From contig JAWOFN010000073.1 in NCBI GenBank assembly GCA_046497505.1, positions 1 to 5,853 on the forward strand: DNA of 5,853 nucleotides. Reading direction: 5' to 3'. The notes beneath the pieces were generated by a model. The model worked only from the letters and a program-made list of their open reading frames with translations. It was not told the origin of the DNA and made no database searches. Each line of letters begins with the position of its first letter. Positions within the stretch are counted from its first letter, which is position 1. Origin of the DNA: JAWOFN01 sp046497505 [NCBI: bacterium] (GTDB taxonomy: Bacteria > Blakebacterota > Blakebacteria > Blakebacterales). The translations under genes and the position numbers were made by a program. Positions 1 to 4,356 of this stretch are shown in pieces.

Positions 1-111
1 GTCGGATCGCCGGGAGCCGCAAACCTGCCAGATGGGCATCCTGCGCTATGTTGTGGGCATGTCGCACCGCCGCGCTCCGCAACCGCCACCCGAGCTCATG
101 CTGCTTCTAGT
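1..111. other. Left flank of the insertion sequence, no gene recognised
   Basis: I translated this stretch in all six frames and recognise no family. On the minus strand one frame is open from about position 109 to the window edge, but its peptide resembles nothing I know. In particular it does not look like the missing C-terminal part of the Fic gene on the other side of the insertion sequence, which a simple insertion would predict. The stretch 42-62 is an imperfect inverted match to 1972-1992 (see the repeat entries). Confidence 0.4.
42..62 (+). repeat. Alternative imperfect inverted repeat (partner 1972-1992)
   Basis: Bases 42-62 match the complement of 1972-1992 at 17 of 21 positions. 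The shared core is ATGTTGT, then a few mismatches, then CATGT. The right copy sits 55 bp upstream of the transposase start. It could be the true IS end, a remnant of a related element, or chance similarity. The order of the two repeat pairs (left: this pair, then the 13-mer; right: this pair, then the 13-mer) means they cannot be nested ends of one element. Confidence 0.3.
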
Positions 112-124
112 CGGAAGTTACCCC
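112..124 (+). repeat. Candidate left terminal inverted repeat of the IS
   Basis: CGGAAGTTACCCC is an exact inverted copy of 2056-2068. It lies about 70 bp beyond the transposase stop codon. Identity ends sharply at both sides of the 13 bases, as expected for a short terminal repeat. Confidence 0.5.
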
Positions 125-192
125 CTTAACGATCTGTGGATCGTGGCATCGTTCCGCCGTTTTTCTGGAATGGACGGGGTACGACGTACTGG

Positions 193-1917
193 CTACAGGC
201 GGGGAGAAACGTCAAGGAGCCGGAAGGCTTTCTCCTGAAGTGGGGTGGGTTGGGCGTACTTCTCGAAGGTAATCTGGGTGCCTTCGACCTGGGTGTCATT
301 CTTGGTGAGCGTCGCGAGGTCGGCGAGCAGGGTGTCGAAGCTGCGGGCCGGATCGCCGTCCTCCGTTTGCTGCGTCCGGACCTTCAACTCGCCGGCTTGG
401 GAGCGATGTGCGGGTGCGACGATGGAGTCACGCCGGGCCTCGGCCCCTTCGGAGTCGTGGTCGGTGAGCAGCAGGGGGGCGAGGGCCTGCTCCATGTGTT
501 GGCGAACATAATAGGCGAGCATGCAGAGGAAGACGTGAGCCCGGACCCGCTTCTCCAGGCGGTGACGGATCGGCTCGACTTCGAGCCCGAAGTCCTTCAT
601 GATCCGGAACGCCTGTTCGACCTCGGAGAGATCCTTGTAGGCGCGGACAACCCCCTCGGCATTGAGTTCATCGGCCGGGACGGTGGTGCGGAGCACGTAG
701 ATCCCATCCAGAGCCGCTTCCTCGGCAATGGACGTCTCGTCCCGCTCGAAGGTGAAGGCGTCCTCGGTGATCGTGTAGCGGAAGTGCTTGGCGACCTTGG
801 AGTGGGCGAGCACCTTGCCCACCCGCACGCCGATGCGAGCCTCCCCGTGGTAGGGACGTCGGGTGCGCTGCGTCGCGTCGACGATCGTCTGCAGCTTGGA
901 CTCGGTGGCATCGAGCAGCTCCTGCCGGGTTCGGGCCCGGTCCGCGGCCAGCAACGGGTTCCTACAGGCGATGAGCCGCTCTCCGGGAAAGTCCGGCGAG
1001 CGGATCTCGGCCAGATCCTGATCGTCGAACAGCGAGAGCTGAAGAGGGCCCTCCTTCCACAAGGTCCGGATGGCGGGAGCCCGGAGCGCCGTGATCCAGT
1101 CCACGCCCCGCGGCCGAAGCTCCTCCTCGATGCGGGCGTCGGTGATCATGCCCCGATCCCCGACCATGGTGATCCGCTCCAGGCCGAAGCGATTCTGCAC
1201 CCGATCCAACGCCGGGCCAACCGTCTTCGTGTCGCTGGTGTTGCCCGCAAACACCTCCACCGCCACAGGAATCCCCCTGGGCGTAGCCAACAAACCGAAT
1301 ACCACCTGCCGCTGTGTCCGGCCCTTCTTGGCCCGACCGAAGACTGCCAGGTCGCAGGTGTGGCTCTCCAACGGCACTGGCGTCGCATCCCACAGCACCC
1401 GCCCCCCCTCCTCCAGGTGCCAGGCGGCCAGCTTCTTCTCGATCCGGGCCTGACCCTGAAAGAGCCAGTCCAGCGCCTCGTAGAGGTCGTCTGCATCCGC
1501 CTGCTCCACGCCCCAGACCTCACCCAGCGAACTCCCCAATGTGTCCGCACTCAGCCGCTGAGCCGTGGCCAACTTCGAGCATGGATCCAGGATCCGGGCC
1601 GCGATCATGGCCAGCGCCAACTGGCGCTTCCGATGCTTTCGCGTGGACAGCAACTCGGGCAGGCCCAGCCGCTTCATCGTCCCCACCACTGCGGCCACAT
1701 GGCCGTGGGGTCGGGAGCGGACGATATGGAACGCATCATCAGCCGACACGAGCGTCTCACCCCTGAGAACCCGCTTCACGGCGTCCACCGCGTCGTCGGG
1801 AAGGGCGCTGAGATTGGCGAGGGTACGCTTGCGGGGCTTGCCTTCCTCATTGCGATACGATTCACGCAACAGGATGGCGGGCGGCGAGCCACGATTGGGA
1901 ATCACGTCAATATGCAT
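193..1917 (-). CDS. IS1634-family DDE transposase
   Basis: This 574-residue protein should cut and rejoin the ends of the surrounding insertion sequence. The start is the ATG at 1917 because the product then begins MHIDVIPNRGSPPAILLRES, the usual opening of this family. A start 13 codons upstream would add an atypical peptide lying inside the promoter. The RNase H-fold catalytic residues are visible: Asp177 in LWDATP, Asp254 in MVGDRGM, and Glu434 in YKDLSEVEQAFRIMK. The last matches the Y(2)x(3)E(6)K signature, with Leu where many IS4 members have Arg, as I remember for this subgroup. The segment between Asp254 and Glu434 should hold the beta-strand insertion domain. No frameshift or stop interrupts the gene, so the element may still be active. 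No Shine-Dalgarno sequence precedes the start. A long open frame on the opposite strand is a GC-rich shadow. Confidence 0.93.
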   Translation of the reverse strand: MHIDVIPNRGSPPAILLRESYRNEEGKPRKRTLANLSALPDDAVDAVKRVLRGETLVSADDAFHIVRSRPHGHVAAVVGTMKRLGLPELLSTRKHRKRQLALAMIAARILDPCSKLATAQRLSADTLGSSLGEVWGVEQADADDLYEALDWLFQGQARIEKKLAAWHLEEGGRVLWDATPVPLESHTCDLAVFGRAKKGRTQRQVVFGLLATPRGIPVAVEVFAGNTSDTKTVGPALDRVQNRFGLERITMVGDRGMITDARIEEELRPRGVDWITALRAPAIRTLWKEGPLQLSLFDDQDLAEIRSPDFPGERLIACRNPLLAADRARTRQELLDATESKLQTIVDATQRTRRPYHGEARIGVRVGKVLAHSKVAKHFRYTITEDAFTFERDETSIAEEAALDGIYVLRTTVPADELNAEGVVRAYKDLSEVEQAFRIMKDFGLEVEPIRHRLEKRVRAHVFLCMLAYYVRQHMEQALAPLLLTDHDSEGAEARRDSIVAPAHRSQAGELKVRTQQTEDGDPARSFDTLLADLATLTKNDTQVEGTQITFEKYAQPTPLQEKAFRLLDVSPRL

Positions 1918-1982
1918 GACTACATAATAGCAACCACCACGAGCAATTGCAAGCATGTATATGGTGCTATTACATGACTACA
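1915..1982. repeat. Direct plus inverted repeats bracketing the transposase promoter
   Basis: CATGACTACA occurs at 1915-1924 (covering the start codon) and again at 1973-1982 in the same orientation. Immediately inside them, TAATAGCA (1925-1932) and TGCTATTA (1965-1972) form an 8-bp inverted repeat around the putative promoter. The arrangement could be a binding site for the transposase or another regulator that limits expression. That role is inferred from position only. Confidence 0.5.
1924..1952 (-). promoter_or_regulatory. Candidate transposase promoter, possibly giving a leaderless mRNA
   Basis: On the minus strand TTGCAA (1952-1947) and TATTAT (1929-1924) are separated by 17 bases. The -10 box is preceded by TGC, an extended -10 pattern. 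The -10 box ends 6 bases before the transposase ATG at 1917, so transcription would start at or next to the A of the start codon. This agrees with the absence of a ribosome binding site. Assignment is by consensus only. Confidence 0.45.
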
Positions 1983-2055
1983 ACATGGTGCACTCTACAA
2001 CGTGGTAAGCCCAAACCCTACTGGGACTTGCCTTCTCCTGGAGGTATGTTGCTCA

Positions 2056-2068
2056 GGGGTAACTTCCG
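2056..2068 (-). repeat. Candidate right terminal inverted repeat of the IS
   Basis: GGGGTAACTTCCG is the inverted partner of 112-124. Just outside it, on the minus strand, begins the Fic coding remnant: residues GYTVGRYI end at about position 2069. The join of Fic sequence to non-Fic sequence therefore falls at this repeat. Confidence 0.5.
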
Positions 2069-2457
2069 TTATGTACCGCCCAACCGTGTATCCGGATCGA
2101 TACAGCAAGAGCAGGGTCAGGAGTCGAGCTGTGCGTCCATTGCCATCGGCGAATGGATGAATGCAGAGGAAGTCGAGGACGGCGAGCGGAATGACCAGCC
2201 GAGTCATGAACCAGGGCCAGGGCGTCCCGGTATCCTGCGATCTCCTGCTCTGACCGATCCGCAGGAGCTGCGTCGCGGAGGACCACCTCCCGAAGTCGAC
2301 CAGGCGCCGCTATCACGCCCTCCAGCCGGTTCGACGATTCTGTCGACTCCACCATGGCGACCGTGCGCAGCGTCTCCAACGCTTCAGGAACCTGCTGGTT
2401 GAAGAGTTCCTGCTCCCCGCGGTGCTCTCCCAGAGCACGCAGGGTCGATCCGTGTGA
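2069..2457 (-). pseudogene. Fic-domain AMP-transferase gene, broken
   Basis: Two frames together give recognisable Fic pieces. The first (about 2457-2204) contains GEHRGEQELF, then ESTESSNRLEG, then SEQEIAGYRDALALVHDS. The second (about 2207-2069) contains LAVLDFLCIHPFADGNGRTAR followed by LLYRSGYTVGRYI. The HPFx(D/E)GNGRxxR active-site motif is intact. The upstream SNRLEG fits the (S/T)xxxE(G/N) inhibitory helix, so the ancestor was probably an autoinhibited class II Fic protein that transfers AMP to target proteins. Between HDS and RLVIPLAVLDF roughly 75-80 residues normally present are missing and the frame changes: an out-of-frame deletion. The C-terminal part after GRYI is replaced by insertion-sequence DNA. 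No ATG, GTG or TTG lies in frame before about 2380, and an in-frame stop sits at 2482-2484, so the 5' end is also damaged. An ATG at 2611 overlaps the hepT stop as ATGA in another frame and may mark the original start. Confidence 0.85.
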
Positions 2458-2607
2458 AGGGGTCAGGGCCCGCCGAGATGCTCACGCCCCCGACAACCGC
2501 TCTCATAGAACGTCCAGAGGTTGCCTGCGCGGCCTCCGCAGAGAGCAGGACAAACGCAAGCGTCGTCGGCTTCGCGTTCCAGCGGATACCCACGAATGTT
2601 GTCCGCC

Positions 2608-2961
2608 TCATCCTGGATCGTCAGGCAGGTTCCTGGCGATCTCTTCGAGACGGCCCTTCAAGGGTGGCAGGAGCGAGGTCGAAACCGCCCAGACGAGGTC
2701 GAGATCGACACCGAAGTAGTCATGGATCAACTTGTCGCGCATCCCGGCTATTCGACGCCAAGGGATGTCAGGGTACTGAGAGCGAAGATCAGGGGGGAGG
2801 TTCTTCACTGCCTCGCCGATGATACCAAGGCGTCGCTGAACGGCGTCCTGTATCAGTTCGTCGTTGAGGAAGGAATCCTTGTCGAGGCCTGCGATGTACC
2901 CGGCGATGGCGTCGATACACTCGACAATATGCGCAAGGTAAATCCGAGGATCCTTCGTCAT
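2608..2961 (-). CDS. hepT: HepT-like HEPN ribonuclease toxin (DUF86)
   Basis: This 117-residue, mostly helical protein is of normal length for HepT. It ends with the family's catalytic RX4HXY motif: Arg75, His80 and Tyr82 in RDKLIHDYFG. HEPN toxins dimerise and cleave RNA through this motif. In characterised pairs the antitoxin MntA transfers AMP to the motif tyrosine and silences the toxin. The conserved DELIQDAVQRRLGIIGEAVK and PWRRIAGMRDKLIH stretches support the call. Its ATG overlaps the mntA stop by four bases (ATGA, 2958-2961), so translation is probably coupled. All key residues are present, so it looks functional. I infer its biological role (defence or stress) only from the family. 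Confidence 0.93.
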   Translation of the reverse strand: MTKDPRIYLAHIVECIDAIAGYIAGLDKDSFLNDELIQDAVQRRLGIIGEAVKNLPPDLRSQYPDIPWRRIAGMRDKLIHDYFGVDLDLVWAVSTSLLPPLKGRLEEIARNLPDDPG

Positions 2962-3245
2962 AGAATCGGGATTTCCTCTTTCAGAATCCGGTCCCTGAGG
3001 AGGGGATGAAGGGACCGATACGTATGGGCGTCGACTTTGAGCCCCAAGGCATCCCCCAGGTCCAACTGCAAGCCAACGAGATCCAGCAGGGTCGATCCCT
3101 CAGGGAGATCAACCAAGATATCCAGGTCACTGTTGGCATTCGGATCACCCCGGGCACGCGAGCCAAAGATCCCGGCGCGAGTTACCCCGTACCGGTGCAG
3201 GATCGGGAGTGCTTGCTCCGCAAGGGTTTGGACAGCCGTATTCAT
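2958..3245 (-). CDS. mntA: MntA-like minimal nucleotidyltransferase antitoxin
   Basis: This 95-residue protein belongs to the MNT (pol-beta superfamily) antitoxins. The signature GSX10DXD is complete: Gly28-Ser29 in GIFGSRARGD, then Asp40 and Asp42 in NSDLDILVD. A third metal-binding acidic residue is probably Asp72 in KVDAHTY. In characterised systems it uses ATP to AMPylate the partner HepT on the tyrosine of its RX4HXY motif. The ATG at 3245 gives the usual spacing to the motif. A TTG at 3260, directly after an AGGGAAGGG stretch, would add MYLPD and is the alternative. The gene overlaps hepT by 4 bp, antitoxin first. I see no degeneration. Confidence 0.92.
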   Translation of the reverse strand: MNTAVQTLAEQALPILHRYGVTRAGIFGSRARGDPNANSDLDILVDLPEGSTLLDLVGLQLDLGDALGLKVDAHTYRSLHPLLRDRILKEEIPIL

Positions 3246-3251
3246 GTCTGG

Positions 3252-3279
3252 AAGATACAACCCTTCCCTGAGCCTCCAA
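3252..3279 (-). promoter_or_regulatory. Weak candidate promoter for mntA-hepT
   Basis: On the minus strand TTGGAG (3279-3274) and TATCTT (3257-3252) are 16 bases apart. The -10-like box ends 6 bases before the mntA ATG, the same distance as at the transposase. Matches to consensus are poor (3/6 and 4/6), so this is a suggestion only. Confidence 0.2.
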
Positions 3280-3441
3280 CAGCGTTCGTCGGATCACCAA
3301 TCCGTATTTGCGTGGTCGAAACCCCTTAGGTTCAGGCGATGCCCGACAACTGCCGAGATGCGTCATCCGCACCGCTCCCGCCCGCACCCCTTCCCACCGC
3401 CATCCCGGCCGTATCCCGCGCTGCCTGGGCCGATGGTCCTC

Positions 3442-4143
3442 CTACCGCAATTTTCCGTAGACGTCCCGGTCCATTAACAGGGGCGCGCCCCCCAGGATCT
3501 CCCCGTTCAGGGTCACGGCGTCCGGATGGGCCACCATCTCGTTCTGATGGAACTCCTCGAAGGTGATCTCGGGAGCCGGTTCCGGATCGGAGGGAGTCCG
3601 GATGCGGAGGCCCGGAGGAGCTTCCGGTGCCAGTAGAAGGCCCAGCCTGCCTTCCTCATCCTCCGCGGCCAGGAGCATCGCCTGGCTCACCTCTCCCCGG
3701 AGCTTCGCGGGACGGAGGTTGGCCACCACCACGATCCCCTTGCCCACCAGGTCCTCAGGCTCGTAGTGCTCCGCGATGCCGGCCACGATCTGCCGCTCCT
3801 CCTCCCCCAGGTCGATCTTCATGACCAGGAGGCGGTCGGCGTTGGAGTGATCGCTGGCCTCCATGATCCGGGCGGCCCGGAGATCGGGAACCGGGGGTGG
3901 GGACGCTCCCGCCTCTTCCCGGGACTCCGAAGCGGACTCGTTCGGTGCGGCCGAAGCAGAGCGATCCGGGGAGGCCGAAGCAGGATCGCCCGGTGCGGCC
4001 GCTGGGGATTGGCCCGGTGCGCCCGAAGTGGATCGGGCCGGCGCAGCTGACGCGGGCTGACCCTGAGGATCCGATACGGAGGAGTCCCGGGACTCCGAAG
4101 CGGACGGGTTCTGGCTCTGGCTCTGGCTCGTGTCTTCCTTCAT
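3442..4143 (-). CDS. Stand-alone tRNA-binding (EMAP-II / MetG-beta) domain protein with repetitive N-terminal linker
   Basis: Residues about 84-180 of this 233-residue protein form an OB-fold tRNA-binding domain as found at the C-terminus of many methionyl-tRNA synthetases, in the Aquifex MetRS beta subunit and in EMAP-II/Arc1p-type proteins. Diagnostic stretches are SNADRLLVMKIDLG, RQIVAGIAEHYEPEDLVGK and VVVVANLRPAKLRG, followed by VSQAMLLAA. It probably helps deliver tRNA to a synthetase. Residues 5-82 are a Ser/Ala/Pro-rich, presumably disordered linker containing five 8-residue units at 33-72. Residues 186-233 are an unusual tail ending in LLMDRDVYGKLR. The ATG at 4143 is the only standard start codon upstream of the domain. 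The nearest purine-rich stretch (AAGGAAAG) is rather distant. The frame is open further upstream to the peptidase stop at 4357. No catalytic MetRS gene is adjacent. Confidence 0.85.
   Translation of the reverse strand: MKEDTSQSQSQNPSASESRDSSVSDPQGQPASAAPARSTSGAPGQSPAAAPGDPASASPDRSASAAPNESASESREEAGASPPPVPDLRAARIMEASDHSNADRLLVMKIDLGEEERQIVAGIAEHYEPEDLVGKGIVVVANLRPAKLRGEVSQAMLLAAEDEEGRLGLLLAPEAPPGLRIRTPSDPEPAPEITFEEFHQNEMVAHPDAVTLNGEILGGAPLLMDRDVYGKLR
3917..3937. repeat. 21-bp direct repeat, copy 1
   Basis: A perfect 21-bp direct repeat (beginning TCCCGGGACTCC) occurs here and at 4085-4105. The copies bracket the 24-bp array; this one overlaps its first unit. Both encode the SASESR stretches at the two ends of the linker, near residues 13-19 and 70-76. 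Confidence 0.85.
3928..4047 (-). repeat. 24-bp coding minisatellite, five units
   Basis: Five consecutive 24-bp units begin at 3928, 3952, 3976, 4000 and 4024. Four of them open with CGAAG, and three contain CGGTGC near the end. Each encodes one 8-residue unit of the EMAP-protein linker: AAPARSTS, GAPGQSPA, AAPGDPAS, ASPDRSAS and AAPNESAS. The period is a multiple of three, so gain or loss of units keeps the frame. Confidence 0.85.
4085..4105. repeat. 21-bp direct repeat, copy 2
   Basis: This is identical to 3917-3937 and lies near the 5' end of the EMAP-domain gene. The pair could mediate deletion or duplication of the linker between them. Confidence 0.85.
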
Positions 4144-4182
4144 GAGGATCCGTCTTTCCTTGTTTCGTTCGATGGGCGCAGC

Positions 4183-4242
4183 GGTTCCTGGTTCAGCGGC
4201 GTCGGCGGTTCCTGGTTCAGCGGCGTCGGCGGTTCGTGGTTC
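4183..4242. repeat. 24-bp tandem repeat in the spacer, two full units plus a half
   Basis: A 24-bp unit is repeated exactly at 4183-4206 and 4207-4230. A near-identical half unit (11 of 12 bases) follows at 4231-4242, and then an 8-bp tandem GACGCTCC at 4243-4250 and 4251-4258. Read on the minus strand in the frame of the downstream EMAP-domain gene, each full unit gives ADAAEPGT. The whole spacer 4144-4356 is repeat-rich (also three CGATTCC copies at 4306-4312, 4312-4318 and 4321-4327). I see no terminator in it. Confidence 0.85.
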
Positions 4243-4356
4243 GACGCTCCGACGCTCCCTCTTGTAGCCGGTCAGCTGATTTCGGTTCCGCCGGCCCCGT
4301 TCCGACGATTCCGATTCCGGCGATTCCCGCGGCTGCCCCCTCAGCGGCTCCGGCTC

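Larger units (their letters stand above)
112..2068 (-). mobile_element. IS1634-family insertion sequence (about 1.96 kb)
   Basis: The element carries one intact transposase gene of the IS1634 group (IS4 superfamily, DDE). I place its ends at a perfect 13-bp inverted repeat, CGGAAGTTACCCC at 112-124 and its complement at 2056-2068. The match stops abruptly on both sides. The length suits the family (roughly 1.5-2 kb), and recognisable Fic homology ends within a few bases of the right repeat. No 5-6 bp target duplication is visible: left flank TCTAGT, right flank TTATGT. Either the flanks were rearranged after insertion or the ends are misplaced. A second, imperfect inverted repeat (42-62 / 1972-1992) is the main alternative and would give an element of about 1.95 kb shifted left. 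Presence of the element is secure; its exact ends are not. Confidence 0.75.

Noticed and set aside
129-144. Hairpin ACGATC-TGTG-GATCGT downstream of the transposase gene
   Set aside because: The stem is only 6 bp and no T-run follows on either strand, so it does not support a rho-independent terminator.
136-1977. 613-codon open frame on the plus strand across the insertion sequence
   Set aside because: It is antisense to a transposase with all catalytic motifs. Its translation is Arg/Gly/Leu/Pro-rich with no recognisable domain, typical of a shadow frame in GC-rich coding DNA.
2384-2611. 75-codon minus-strand frame starting at the ATG that overlaps the hepT stop
   Set aside because: The ATGA overlap is suggestive, but the peptide matches no family I know and runs into the Fic region in the wrong frame. 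I treat it as a possible decayed 5' end of the Fic gene rather than a separate gene.
3290-3304. Small inverted repeat CGGAT-5-ATCCG upstream of mntA
   Set aside because: A 5-bp stem is expected by chance, and nothing else marks it as an operator or terminator.
4183-4242. Tandem repeats considered as a CRISPR array or iteron origin
   Set aside because: The units are directly adjacent without spacers, only two and a half copies exist, and no cas or replication gene is nearby. A minisatellite explains them better.
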